Below are positions 17,792-26,395 of a stretch of 64,000 nt of DNA, in pieces. Made by a program: the position numbers and the translations under genes. Numbering within the stretch: position 1 is the first letter of the stretch; each line of letters opens with the position of its first letter. The stretch covers positions 976,577 through 1,040,576 of the forward strand of contig NZ_FPCH01000003.1 of NCBI RefSeq assembly GCF_900116175.1, in the 5' to 3' direction. Source of the DNA: Hyphomicrobium facile. Lineage in GTDB: Bacteria > Pseudomonadota > Alphaproteobacteria > Rhizobiales > Hyphomicrobiaceae. Under the pieces are notes generated by a model, which was given only the letters and a program-made list of their open reading frames with translations, had not been told where the DNA came from and ran no database searches.

Positions 17792-17792
17792 G

Positions 17793-18448
17793 ATGAGTGC
17801 GATGCCGGGCGCCATCCAAGAGCTTGCCGTCTTTGGTGTGCCGCTCGCGTTCCTTTGGCTCTCTTTCATGATCGAGCTGACGCCCGGCCCAAACATGACG
17901 TATCTCGCCGTTCTGACGTTGGCCGGCGCGCAGGTTTCGCGGCTGTTGCCGGTGTCGCCTCCGGTCTTCTTCTGATTGGCCTTCTTGCAGCGCTTGGTGT
18001 CGCGGCGCTCATTTCCGAATCCCGGATGCTCTATGAGTTCATCCGTTGGGCCGGCGCTTTCTACATGTTCTGGCTGGCCTACGACATCTGGCGCGGCGAA
18101 GACCCAACGGCGGCAGAAGGCGACGCCGGACAGGCGAAGGCCGACAGGTATTTTTTTCGCGGCTTCGTGACGAATGTTCTCAATCCGAAAGCGGCTGTCT
18201 TCTACATTGCGGTGCTTCCGCAATTCATCGACCCCAATCGGGATCTGCTACCGCAGACGATGGCCCTGACGCTGGCTTACGTCGCCGTCGCGACCATCGT
18301 TCATGGCGGGATCGTTGCCTTGGCTTCGAGAGCGCGGCCCTTACTTCAGAATGCGGACCGCATGCAGATGGTGAGACGTGTGCTCGCGATCGGTCTGCTT
18401 CTCGTCGCGCTGTGGCTTCTGTGGTCGACGAGAGTGTCAAACGGCTAG
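17793..18448 (+). pseudogene. LysE/RhtB-family amino-acid exporter, frameshifted
   Basis: The first frame (17793-17975) encodes the LysE start with the signature FMIELTPGPNMTYLAVLTLA and then runs into TGA at 17973. From about 17920 the family reads on in another frame as GRRAGFAAVAGVASGLLLIG, through to the stop at 18446-18448. A one-base indel around 17918-17925 explains this. Joined, the product has six hydrophobic segments and about 218 residues, full length for the family, which exports amino acids. Either a young pseudogene or a sequencing error; both halves still look well conserved. Confidence 0.82.
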
Positions 18449-18535
18449 GCGAGCAGCCGTCCGTCGGGTTATAGGTCCATTGTTCCGTGTGCAAATATTT
18501 GATCCGGCGGCGCGAGACTGTTTCTGCTGCAACGC

Positions 18536-19045
18536 GTGGCCCGGCAGGATCGGGCAGCCTTCGCTGAAGTTTATGCAGCTACAAGCGCGAAACTTTACGG
18601 CATTGTTCTCCGTATCTTGCGACGCCGGGACATTGCGGACGAGGTGCTTCAAGAGGTTTACGTGAAAATCTGGGAGCGGGCGGGGGACTTCAGGTCTGAA
18701 AGAGCCTCACCTATCGCCTGGATGGCAGCTATCGCTCGCAACCGCGCCCTCGACGAGGTAAGGCGCAAATCGCCCGTGTCGATCGAGGACCATCCCGAAA
18801 TTCAGGACTTTCCGTCAGGTGACGAGACGGGGCTCGCTGCCGTGATGCGTGGCGAAGATTCCAAGCGGCTCGCCGATTGTTTGGCCCGGCTAGAAGCGGA
18901 TCGCCGTCAAATGGTCGTTCTGGCTTATTGCGAAGGTTTAAGCCGCGAGGAGGAGCTGGCGACGAAATACGACCAGCCTGTCAATACAATCAAAACTTGG
19001 CTTCGCCGGTCGTTAGCGCAGTTGAAAGGCTGTCTCAGCTCATGA
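18536..19045 (+). CDS. ECF-type RNA polymerase sigma factor (SigK-like)
   Basis: A 169-residue sigma factor with region 2 (AAFAEVYAATSAKLYGIVLR, DIADEVLQEVYVKIWERA) and region 4 (RRQMVVLAYCEGLSREEEL and the helix NTIKTWLRRSLAQLKGCL), and no region 3. The frame is open only from 18503, and GTG 18536 is the only usual start, giving a slightly short N-terminus. Its stop overlaps the ATG of an RskA-like anti-sigma gene (19042-19045), and a fasciclin gene follows: the same trio as sigK-rskA-mpt70/83 of mycobacteria. The anti-sigma partner is expected to hold it inactive at the membrane. Confidence 0.9.
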   Translation: MARQDRAAFAEVYAATSAKLYGIVLRILRRRDIADEVLQEVYVKIWERAGDFRSERASPIAWMAAIARNRALDEVRRKSPVSIEDHPEIQDFPSGDETGLAAVMRGEDSKRLADCLARLEADRRQMVVLAYCEGLSREEELATKYDQPVNTIKTWLRRSLAQLKGCLSS

Positions 19046-19755
19046 CTGATGACAACGACATTGACGCCATCGCCGGAGAGTACGTTCTCGGCACGCTCGA
19101 TGCCGGCGAACGCGCTTCCGTTGCGGCTCGGCGCTTGCGCGAGCCGGCGCTTGACGCTGCCATTCAAGAATGGGAGCGCAGGCTGGCCCCATTGGCTGAG
19201 TTGGTCCCTGCCGTTGCGCCGCCTGGGGATGCCCTCGCCAAGATCGAGGCTCGCATCGATGGAAAGGGCACTCCTTCCGCTGGAAGCGCGACGATCGTCG
19301 ATCTTCGCCGCCGCCTGAACCTTTGGCGCACAACGGCTATCGCAGCGTCGGCTATCGCCGCGAGCCTCATCCTCGCGCTCGGTGTCAGAGACTTTCAGCC
19401 GAAGCCGAAGCAGCAGAATCTCGTCGCTGTCCTGCAGAAAGACGCGGCTTCTCCCGCTTTCCTCGTTACGGTCAATATCGAGGACCGGACCATGATCGTG
19501 CAGCCCGTCGCTACCAAACCGGAACCGGGAAAGAGCTACGAGTTGTGGATTGTGCAGGACAGTCTCGGCGCGCCGAAGTCCCTGGGCGTCATCGATGAAC
19601 CAAAGACAATTACGCGGCCAACGCTTGCAGCCTACAAACCCGACGTGATCGAAAGTGCGACGTTTGCGGTGAGCCTCGAGCCCGAAGGCGGCTCGCCGAC
19701 CGGTCTGCCAACCGGCCCGGTCGTTTTTTCGGGCAAGCTTATTCCTGCAAGATAG
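19042..19755 (+). CDS. Anti-sigma factor, RskA family
   Basis: A 237-residue membrane anti-sigma factor. The N-terminal cytoplasmic part (about 1-95, IAGEYVLGTLDAGERASVA) is the sigma-binding domain, one membrane helix follows (about 98-116, TTAIAASAIAASLILALGV), and the rest is a periplasmic RskA C-terminal domain with the typical KSYELWIVQD and AVSLEPEGGSPTGLPTGPV segments. ATG 19042 overlaps the sigma stop, so the two are coupled. Release of the sigma factor would need regulated proteolysis of this protein, as known for RskA; that part is inferred. Confidence 0.92.
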   Translation: MTDDNDIDAIAGEYVLGTLDAGERASVAARRLREPALDAAIQEWERRLAPLAELVPAVAPPGDALAKIEARIDGKGTPSAGSATIVDLRRRLNLWRTTAIAASAIAASLILALGVRDFQPKPKQQNLVAVLQKDAASPAFLVTVNIEDRTMIVQPVATKPEPGKSYELWIVQDSLGAPKSLGVIDEPKTITRPTLAAYKPDVIESATFAVSLEPEGGSPTGLPTGPVVFSGKLIPAR

Positions 19756-19895
19756 TCGGCCTGCAAGTCATCGGTGGACGGCTACGCGCGTTGGGCCAAT
19801 TTGGATCACGCGAAACCCAAAAAACAAATCGCACACTGTTTGAAACTGCTCCCGATCTGATCCCGTAACTCCGGACGCGTCTCCCAGGGAGGCGA

Positions 19896-20498
19896 ATGAA
19901 ACAACCGGAGAAACACCCCATGTTCAACGTCAATCGCGTCTCTCTTCTCGGCGCAGCCGTTTTCGCTCTTTCGCTGTCGTCGGGCTTGGTCGCCAATTCG
20001 TTCGCCAAGGAAAAGACTGTCGAAGTCGGCGGCGCGGCGATGTACCCATCGAAGAATATCATCGAGAATGCCGTCAACTCGAAAGACCACACGACGCTCG
20101 TCGCGGCGGTCAAGGCGGCTGGGCTCGTGAATACGCTCGAGGGCAAAGGCCCGTTCACCGTCTTCGCGCCGACCAATGCCGCATTCGACAAGCTTCCCGA
20201 CGGAACGGTTGCAACGCTGCTTAAACCTGAGAACAAGACGCAGCTGACAAACGTACTGACCTACCATGTCGTGGCGGGTGATTACTCGGCGGCGAAGATG
20301 TCCAAGGAAGCCAAGGCAAACGGTGGCAAGCTCGATCTCAAGACAGTCGAAGGCGAGCACATCATGATCGAAGGCGACAATATGGGCGGCTGGTGGGTCG
20401 TCGATGGCAAGGGCGACAAGGCGAAGATCACCATCGCCGACGTCAATCAGTCGAACGGTGTGATCCATGTGATCGACGGCGTGCTTTTGCCGAACTGA
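19896..20498 (+). CDS. Secreted fasciclin (FAS1) domain protein
   Basis: A 200-residue exported protein: signal peptide (VSLLGAAVFALSLSSGLVANSFA) followed by one FAS1 domain with the H1 motif KGPFTVFAPTNAAFDKLP and the H2 motif NGVIHVIDGVLLP. FAS1 domains mediate adhesion or matrix contacts outside the cell or in the periplasm. GGGAGG lies before ATG 19896; a second ATG at 19920 with GGAG upstream would give a tidier signal peptide and may be the true start. Lies 140 bp after the RskA-like gene and is a candidate target of the adjacent sigma factor. Confidence 0.92.
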   Translation: MKQPEKHPMFNVNRVSLLGAAVFALSLSSGLVANSFAKEKTVEVGGAAMYPSKNIIENAVNSKDHTTLVAAVKAAGLVNTLEGKGPFTVFAPTNAAFDKLPDGTVATLLKPENKTQLTNVLTYHVVAGDYSAAKMSKEAKANGGKLDLKTVEGEHIMIEGDNMGGWWVVDGKGDKAKITIADVNQSNGVIHVIDGVLLPN

Positions 20499-20512
20499 AG
20501 CCGTCACGAAAA

Positions 20513-20555
20513 CTCTGCGAAGGTGAGAGGAATGCCTCCTTGCACCGTCGCAGAG
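20513..20555 (+). terminator. Long hairpin after fasciclin gene
   Basis: An 8-bp outer stem (ctctgcga/tcgcagag) encloses further pairing (aggtg with cacc, gagg with cctc) around an aatg loop. It sits 14 bp after the fasciclin stop, before the convergent SDR gene. No T-tract follows. Confidence 0.5.
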
Positions 20556-20630
20556 TAGCGGGGACCGGCCGGAAGACGTGTTTCAGGCAGTTTCTTTCGG
20601 CCGGATTTTCTCGCGCCGCGGGTTATTCAA

Positions 20631-21389
20631 TCAACCGCGGCCGATGAAGGGCATTCCCGTCGCCATCAGGGTCATGAACTGCACGTTGGCATCCAGCGGC
20701 AGGTTGGCGATGTAGAGGACGGCGTCTGCAACGTGGGCAACGTCCATCCGCGGCTCAACCATGACGCGACCGTCGGCTTGAAGAATCCCGCTCGCCATTT
20801 TGGCTGTGACGTCCGTTGCGGCGTTGCCGATATCGATTTGGGAGCAGGCGATGTTGTCGGCGCGGCCATCGAGTGAAATGGATTTCGTGAGGCCAGTTAT
20901 GGCGTGCTTCGTCGCCGTGTAGGCGGCCGAGAATGGACGCGGGACTTGCGCCGAGATGGAGCCGTTGTTGATGATCCGTCCGCCTCCCGGTGTTTGCGCC
21001 TTCATGATGCGGATCGCTTCGCGCGCGCAGAGAAATGGTCCCGTCAGATTAACATCAACGACGCGCTTCCATTCTTCGAGCGGGAGGTCTTCGAGAGGAA
21101 CACCCTGCGTGAAGGTTCCGGCATTATTGAATAGGAGATCCAAACGGCCGAAAGCTGCGCGCGCCTTTTCGAATGCGGCGTGGACTGCGGTTTCATCGGT
21201 CACGTCGGCGGGGGTGACCAGGAAACGGCCACCGCCAGATACGGCGTCTGCGGCGGTTTTTTCCAGCTCGGCGACCCGCCGGCCCAGGAGAGCGACATCA
21301 AATCCATCGGCCTGAAGCTTCAGAGCAACAGCTCGGCCGATGCCCGACCCGGCGCCCGTCACCAATGCCACGCGTGAATTGCCAATCAT
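20631..21389 (-). CDS. Short-chain dehydrogenase/reductase
   Basis: A 252-residue classical SDR. The cofactor loop [12 protein letters not shown] is near residue 11, LLFNNAG marks the central strand, the catalytic Ser is in NNGSISAQ and the Tyr-Lys pair in [13 protein letters not shown]. It probably oxidises or reduces an alcohol/ketone with NAD(P); the substrate cannot be told. ATG 21389 was chosen because GAGACGAAG lies just upstream and the longer frame to 21464 adds 25 non-family residues. Confidence 0.92.
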   Translation of the reverse strand: MIGNSRVALVTGAGSGIGRAVALKLQADGFDVALLGRRVAELEKTAADAVSGGGRFLVTPADVTDETAVHAAFEKARAAFGRLDLLFNNAGTFTQGVPLEDLPLEEWKRVVDVNLTGPFLCAREAIRIMKAQTPGGGRIINNGSISAQVPRPFSAAYTATKHAITGLTKSISLDGRADNIACSQIDIGNAATDVTAKMASGILQADGRVMVEPRMDVAHVADAVLYIANLPLDANVQFMTLMATGMPFIGRG

Positions 21390-21514
21390 CTTCGTCTCTT
21401 GTGCTGAACATCCGAAACGGCTGCATAACTCCGAACGGCCCGGTGCGCCAGTTTGTGACGACATGGGGCCGTGATAGAAGAATCGCCGCTCGGGGCAGCA
21501 CGGGGGTCGCGGTC

Positions 21515-22312
21515 ATGGCGGAAACGGAAGCGGCTGGTTCCGAATTTTGCGTCAATTGCGGCACGGCATTGCGGGGGAAGTTCTGCAGCGGCTGCGGCGC
21601 GCCCGCGGCGGTCCATCAGGACAAAGAAGGCTGGAGCGCTCTTTCTTCGGAGTTCTTGAGTTCCCGTCGCGACAACAGCTTCTTCCCGGTTGTCGTTTCG
21701 TTTCTGATCCACCCCGTCGATACGATCATCCGGCTGACGGACGATCCCAACTATCGCTCGCATTGGGCGTTCCTGACAGCGATGGTCGGGTTCCAGCTCA
21801 CGCTCGCTTACGTCATCGTGCCGAAGATGTTCGCGGCGCTTTTCAATATTCCTAATACGGCGAGCAGCGCGACTGTCGTGACGAACGAGGTCGTGCAGTA
21901 CGTTGGGATGGCGATCCTGACGCCCATTCAATATTACGTGTGCCGCGCACTCGGCACGCTGCGGCGGACACCGATGTCATATGTGAAGCTTTGCGTGTTG
22001 AGCGTCAGCTATGGATCAATCGTGAGCATCATAGTCACGCTCATTGCGTTCGCGACAGGGTTTGCCGCGCTGAAGACTCAGGCGGACATCGACCTCAGCC
22101 TCGTTTGGCAGGTTTTGACGCTTGCAACTTACGCAGCCGTCCTCGTATTCGTTTCGGCGAGCCATAAGATATTTTGGGGAATGTCCTGGCCGATTGCGAT
22201 CGGCGTCACGCTCTTTGTCGGCGGAATGTCGTGGCTGGTCGTTTATCCGGCGCTGACGGCGATTGCGGAACGGGCGGATGTGGCGGGCACTTTGGGCAGT
22301 GTATTGGGATAG
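21515..22312 (+). CDS. Zinc-ribbon multi-spanning membrane protein (Yip1-like)
   Basis: A 265-residue protein. An N-terminal zinc ribbon (FCVNCG, then FCSGCG; four cysteines at about residues 12-28) is followed by about five hydrophobic helices (about 75-260). The membrane part resembles Yip1/DUF3667-like proteins of unknown role in bacteria. ATG 21515 is chosen because the upstream extension of the same frame overlaps the divergent SDR start and looks non-coding. Convergent with the hydroxyacyl-CoA dehydrogenase gene (40-bp gap). Confidence 0.75.
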   Translation: MAETEAAGSEFCVNCGTALRGKFCSGCGAPAAVHQDKEGWSALSSEFLSSRRDNSFFPVVVSFLIHPVDTIIRLTDDPNYRSHWAFLTAMVGFQLTLAYVIVPKMFAALFNIPNTASSATVVTNEVVQYVGMAILTPIQYYVCRALGTLRRTPMSYVKLCVLSVSYGSIVSIIVTLIAFATGFAALKTQADIDLSLVWQVLTLATYAAVLVFVSASHKIFWGMSWPIAIGVTLFVGGMSWLVVYPALTAIAERADVAGTLGSVLG

Positions 22313-22352
22313 ACGTCAACGCTATGCGGCCGAGCCTTTACCGCGTCGGGCT

Positions 22353-23282
22353 CTATCGCGTAGGAACCGGCTTTTCGCCCCGGTAATCGTAGAAGCCGCG
22401 CTTCGTCTTGCGGCCGAGCCAGCCGGCCTCGACGTATTTCACGAGGAGCGGACAGGGGCGGTACTTCGAGTCCGACAGGCCTTCGTACAGGACCTGCATG
22501 ACGCTGAGGCAGGTGTCGAGGCCGATGAAGTCGGCAAGCTCCAACGGACCCATCGGATGATGCGCGCCGAGGCGCATCGCCTTATCGATCGCATCGACGG
22601 TGCCTACGCCCTCATAGAGCGTATAGACCGCCTCGTTGATCATCGGCAGCAGGATGCGGTTGACGATGAAGGCCGGAAAATCTTCCGAGACGGCTGTCGT
22701 CTTGCCGAGACTTTCGACGAAATGGCGTGCCGTCGAAAACGTCTCATCGCCGGTCGCGATGCCGCGAATAAGCTCGACGAGTTCCATGACCGGCACGGGG
22801 TTCATGAAGTGCATGCCGATGAAGTCTTCGGGGCGGTCGGTCGTCGATGCGAGCCGCGTAATCGAAATGGACGACGTGTTCGAGGCCAGCATCGCCGTCG
22901 GCTTCAGGTGGGGACAGAGCGCCGCGAAGATCTTGTGCTTCAGGGCTTCGTCTTCAGTTGCCGCCTCGATGACGAGATCGCACTCTCCGAAGTCTTCGAA
23001 CGACGGCGCAAAGCTGATGCGCTCGAGCGCCGTGTCGCGATCTTCTTCCTTGATGATGCCCTTGGCGATCTGGCGCGCCATGTTCTTGTGGACGGCTTCG
23101 ATGCCTTTATCGAAAGACTCTTTCTTCAAGTCGTTCATCGCGACCGTGTAGCCCGACAGGGCAACGACGTGGGCGATACCGCTGCCCATTTGGCCGGCAC
23201 CGATGATGCCGACCTTGCTGATCGTCCTGGCAGGTTTCACGCCGACCCTGCCTTTTTCCATCAGCTTCTGAGCTTGCCCCAT
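22353..23282 (-). CDS. 3-hydroxybutyryl-CoA dehydrogenase
   Basis: A 309-residue 3-hydroxyacyl-CoA dehydrogenase of the single-domain FadB2/HbdA type. The NAD fold begins [19 protein letters not shown]; the catalytic His lies in [16 protein letters not shown] and the Glu-His pair helpers in VESLGK; the C-terminal dimer domain ends KTKRGFYDY. It interconverts (S)-3-hydroxybutyryl-CoA and acetoacetyl-CoA in the cytoplasm; in methylotrophs this feeds polyhydroxybutyrate or the ethylmalonyl-CoA pathway. Last gene of an etfB-etfA-hbd unit (35-bp gap). The N-terminus may start eight codons later. Confidence 0.93.
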   Translation of the reverse strand: MGQAQKLMEKGRVGVKPARTISKVGIIGAGQMGSGIAHVVALSGYTVAMNDLKKESFDKGIEAVHKNMARQIAKGIIKEEDRDTALERISFAPSFEDFGECDLVIEAATEDEALKHKIFAALCPHLKPTAMLASNTSSISITRLASTTDRPEDFIGMHFMNPVPVMELVELIRGIATGDETFSTARHFVESLGKTTAVSEDFPAFIVNRILLPMINEAVYTLYEGVGTVDAIDKAMRLGAHHPMGPLELADFIGLDTCLSVMQVLYEGLSDSKYRPCPLLVKYVEAGWLGRKTKRGFYDYRGEKPVPTR

Positions 23283-23317
23283 GAACGCATGTCCTTCGCG
23301 GTGAAAAGAAGCCGGGC

Positions 23318-24262
23318 TTAGCGCCCGGCTTTCTGGAGTTCTGCGTCGAGTTCGGGCAGCGCTTGGAACAGATCCGCCACGAGCCCGTAGTCCGCGACCT
23401 GGAAGATCGGCGCTTCGCCGTCCTTGTTGATCGCGACGATGATTTTGGAATCCTTCATGCCGGCGAGATGCTGAATGGCACCCGAAATGCCGACGGCGAT
23501 GTAGAGGTCGGGCGCCACGACTTTGCCGGTCTGTCCGACCTGCCAGTCATTGGGCACGAAGCCAGCGTCGACAGCGGCGCGCGAGGCACCCATGGCGGCA
23601 CCCAGCCGGTCAGCGATCGGCGCAATGTATTTGGTGAAGTTCTCGCCGTTCCCCATGCCGCGGCCGCCGGAGATGATGATCTTCGCCGAGGTCAGCTCGG
23701 GGCGGTCGGATTTAGAGAGCTCGGCTTTCTCGAAGGTCGAGATGCCGACAGGGGCGGGAGCGGCGACCGTTTCGATTGCAGCAGAGCCGCCTTCGCTCGC
23801 AGCCGGAAATGCGGACGTGCGGACGGTGATCACCTTCGTTGCATCCGACGATTGGACGGTCTGGATGGCGTTGCCCGCGTAAATCGGACGTTCGAACGTA
23901 TCGGGCGAAACCACTTTGGTGATGTCGGATATCTGCATGACATCGAGCTTGGCGGCGACGCGCGGCAGGACGTTCTTGCCGTATGCGGTCGCGCCCGCAA
24001 CGATCGCCGAATAGTTCTTGGCAATCGAGAGAATGAGTGCCGCAACTTCCTCGGCGAGGCCTTTGGCGAGCTGCGGCGCATCCGCGACGAGAACCTTCGA
24101 AACGCCTGCAAGTTTGGCTGCGGTCTCGGCGGCGCTACCAACGTCGGAGCCAACAACCAGAATGTGGACGTCTCCGCCAAGATCCTTCGCCGCGGAAAGT
24201 GTTTTGGCCGTTGCCGGCGAGAGGGCATTGCCCGAAAGCTCTGCGAGGAGAAGTGTCGTCAT
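23318..24262 (-). CDS. etfA: Electron transfer flavoprotein subunit alpha
   Basis: A 314-residue ETF alpha subunit carrying the FAD that shuttles electrons from acyl-CoA dehydrogenases to ETF-ubiquinone oxidoreductase. The C-terminal FAD domain signatures are clear: [47 protein letters not shown] and [11 protein letters not shown]. Its ATG at 24262 overlaps the etfB stop by one base (TAATG), so the two subunits are translated together. Confidence 0.97.
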   Translation of the reverse strand: MTTLLLAELSGNALSPATAKTLSAAKDLGGDVHILVVGSDVGSAAETAAKLAGVSKVLVADAPQLAKGLAEEVAALILSIAKNYSAIVAGATAYGKNVLPRVAAKLDVMQISDITKVVSPDTFERPIYAGNAIQTVQSSDATKVITVRTSAFPAASEGGSAAIETVAAPAPVGISTFEKAELSKSDRPELTSAKIIISGGRGMGNGENFTKYIAPIADRLGAAMGASRAAVDAGFVPNDWQVGQTGKVVAPDLYIAVGISGAIQHLAGMKDSKIIVAINKDGEAPIFQVADYGLVADLFQALPELDAELQKAGR

Positions 24263-25017
24263 TAGAGTATCCCCGCTTGGCTTTTCAGAAGTTCAACAAG
24301 TTCAGCAACGCTGCCGACCTTTACGCCGGCTTTACGCGATGCAGGTTCGCTCGTCTTCAAAACTTTGAGCCGGGGCGCGATGTCGACGCCAAAGTCTTCC
24401 GGCTTCTTGACATCGAGAGGCTTTTTCTTGGCCTTCATGATGTTCGGAAGCGATGGGTAACGCGGCTCGTTCAACCGCAGGTCCGTCGTGACGACTGCGG
24501 GCAGGTTGACCTTGATGGTTTCGAGGCCGCCGTCGACCTCGCGGGTCACGGATAGCGACCCCGCTTCTGGGACGACCTTCGAGGCGAACGTGGCCTGCGG
24601 CCAGTCGAGCAAGCTCGCGAGCATTTGGCCGGTCTGATTGCTGTCGTCGTCGATGGCCTGCTTGCCGAGAATGACGAGATCGGGCTTTTCGGTCTCGACG
24701 AGGGCTTTGAGGAGCTTGGCCACAGCGAGCGGCTCGACGTTCGTGCCTTCGGGGACTTCGATGAGAATGGCGCGATCGGCGCCGATGGCGAGCGCTGTGC
24801 GGAGCGTTTCCTGGGCCTTCGCCGAGCCGATCGAGACGGCTACGACTTCCTTGGCGCCGCTCTTTTCCTTGAGGCGAACAGCTTCTTCGATGGCGATTTC
24901 ATCGAATGGGTTCATCGACATCTTGACGTTTGCCAAGTCGATGCCGGAGCCGTCCGGTTTGACGCGAATCTTGACGTTGTAGTCGACGACGCGCTTGACC
25001 GGGACAACGATCTTCAT
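24262..25017 (-). CDS. etfB: Electron transfer flavoprotein subunit beta
   Basis: A 251-residue ETF beta subunit starting [19 protein letters not shown], with the AMP-binding signature region [20 protein letters not shown] and [20 protein letters not shown]. It pairs with EtfA to form the electron carrier. ATG 25017 gives the usual family length; the same frame is open for 45 more codons but those are not ETF-like. First gene of the etfB-etfA-hydroxyacyl-CoA dehydrogenase unit. Confidence 0.97.
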   Translation of the reverse strand: MKIVVPVKRVVDYNVKIRVKPDGSGIDLANVKMSMNPFDEIAIEEAVRLKEKSGAKEVVAVSIGSAKAQETLRTALAIGADRAILIEVPEGTNVEPLAVAKLLKALVETEKPDLVILGKQAIDDDSNQTGQMLASLLDWPQATFASKVVPEAGSLSVTREVDGGLETIKVNLPAVVTTDLRLNEPRYPSLPNIMKAKKKPLDVKKPEDFGVDIAPRLKVLKTSEPASRKAGVKVGSVAELVELLKSQAGIL

Positions 25018-25181
25018 GTCATTCGCCAGAATGTCCGGCGCTCCCTTGTTGTTGTTTCCCGCGCTTCGGACGAACGCAGGTTCTTGCAGCGCGCCTGCTG
25101 TCCAGTCGGGCAAACCGGCTGCGCCCCAAAGGGCCGGCCTGCCCGGTGGCACAAAATAGCTCTCGCAACTGCGAAGGCCGA

Positions 25182-25210
25182 AAGCTACGGGTGGGTTTTG
25201 CTCAAGTCAA
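25182..25210 (-). promoter_or_regulatory. Possible etfB promoter
   Basis: On the minus strand TTGACT (25210-25205) and TAGCTT (25187-25182) are 17 bp apart, about 165 bp upstream of etfB. The -35 is good and the -10 is weak. The surrounding 298-bp gap 25018-25315 holds no gene that I can support. Confidence 0.4.
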
Positions 25211-25315
25211 TCGGCGCGTGCGTCGCGGCGTCCTAAAGTTTTGGGGTCATTTCAGGCTACCGGAGAAGGGCTTGGCGGGTCTCTCGGTTTATTGCCCTTC
25301 GGTCGTCCGTTCCCG

Positions 25316-25897
25316 TCACCGGTTCTTACCGGGCACCCACAGGATATCGGATTTGCCCCGATCGTTGACGTAGCGGCTGGCGACGAAAAGGAAGTCCGAG
25401 AGCCTGTTAATGTATTTGAGGGCGGGTGCGCTAACCGGCTCGTCGGGGAGGGCGGCCAATTCGACCATTTTCCGTTCGGCCCTGCGAGAAACCGTCCGTG
25501 CGACGTGAAGTGCCGCGCCAACAGGGCTCCCCCCTGGTAGAACGAACGACCGTAACGGCTCGAGTTCAGAGTTCATCTGGTCGATCTCGCCTTCCAGTCG
25601 CGTCACCTGCGCATCGGAGATGCGCAACGGCTCGTAGGAAAGTTTTTGGCCTCGATCCGGCACACAGAGATCGGCGCCCAGATCGAAGAGATCGTTCTGG
25701 ACGCGAAGCAACATTGCATCCACGTCCGGCTGTTCGCCCGCCAATTGGGTGCGAGCGACGCCGATGACGGCATTCGTTTCATCAACGGTGCCGTATGCCG
25801 CTATACGGGGAGACGTCTTCGGAACGCGCTCGCCAGTCCCTAGCGCCGTCGTCCCGGCATCGCCGGTTTTGGTATAAATGCGATTGAGTACGACCAT
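25316..25897 (-). CDS. pduO: ATP:cob(I)alamin adenosyltransferase, PduO type
   Basis: A 193-residue trimeric adenosyltransferase that makes adenosylcobalamin from cob(I)alamin and ATP. The ATP-binding signature IYTKTGDAGTTALGTGERV is at the N-terminus, and the conserved RSFVLPGG and the late RRAERKMVELA helix are present. Adenosylcobalamin serves methylmalonyl-CoA and ethylmalonyl-CoA mutases, so the ETF/hydroxyacyl-CoA neighbours fit. Start ATG 25897 is chosen because the signature normally lies within about 10 residues of the N-terminus; the frame extends to 25927. Follows a HIG1 gene in the same direction. Confidence 0.95.
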   Translation of the reverse strand: MVVLNRIYTKTGDAGTTALGTGERVPKTSPRIAAYGTVDETNAVIGVARTQLAGEQPDVDAMLLRVQNDLFDLGADLCVPDRGQKLSYEPLRISDAQVTRLEGEIDQMNSELEPLRSFVLPGGSPVGAALHVARTVSRRAERKMVELAALPDEPVSAPALKYINRLSDFLFVASRYVNDRGKSDILWVPGKNR

Positions 25898-25964
25898 CGG
25901 TGAGAAAACCTGGTTTGGCTCATGCAAGAGAAAAGCGTCAGCGCCTTTGGCAGGCGGCCCGCCA

Positions 25965-26153
25965 TTAGTGGGTCACAAAGACGTAGGCAAGAATAATAAG
26001 GATTGCCACAAACTGGAGGCCAACGCGCCACCGCATGAGCTTCTGGCTGAGATTGGGGTTTTTGCCCTTCATCATGTTCCAGAAGCCGAACAGCAACACG
26101 ATGAGTACCGCAAAAACAGCAATCGTAGTGGCATGGTAGAGAATAGTTTGCAT
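25965..26153 (-). CDS. HIG1-domain twin-helix membrane protein
   Basis: A 62-residue protein with two hydrophobic helices (about residues 8-27 and 43-60) separated by the basic hinge KGKNPNLSQKLMRWRVGLQ. The NxSQKLMRxRV pattern is the hallmark of the HIG1 (hypoxia-induced) family, small inner-membrane proteins linked in mitochondria and some bacteria to respiratory oxidase assembly. Immediately upstream of, and probably co-transcribed with, pduO (67-bp gap). Confidence 0.9.
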   Translation of the reverse strand: MQTILYHATTIAVFAVLIVLLFGFWNMMKGKNPNLSQKLMRWRVGLQFVAILIILAYVFVTH

Positions 26154-26395
26154 TACCTACATCCGAACCGTGATTTGAGATTTTGCTTACGCCTTCCACC
26201 TGGGATGAGCAATGTTCATGTGGTTAAACCGGCAGTCCTTACAGGTGGGCGGCCAGCACGGACGGGGCTTGGCCTGCCAAGCATTACGCATTTGAAATTT
26301 GCTCTCCGCAGTAAATGCCTTAATTTTTCCGCCGCATCATTCGCGCGCTCGGTTTGGGTCGCCCCAAATCGTGCTCACTCTGCGATGTGCGCCCA

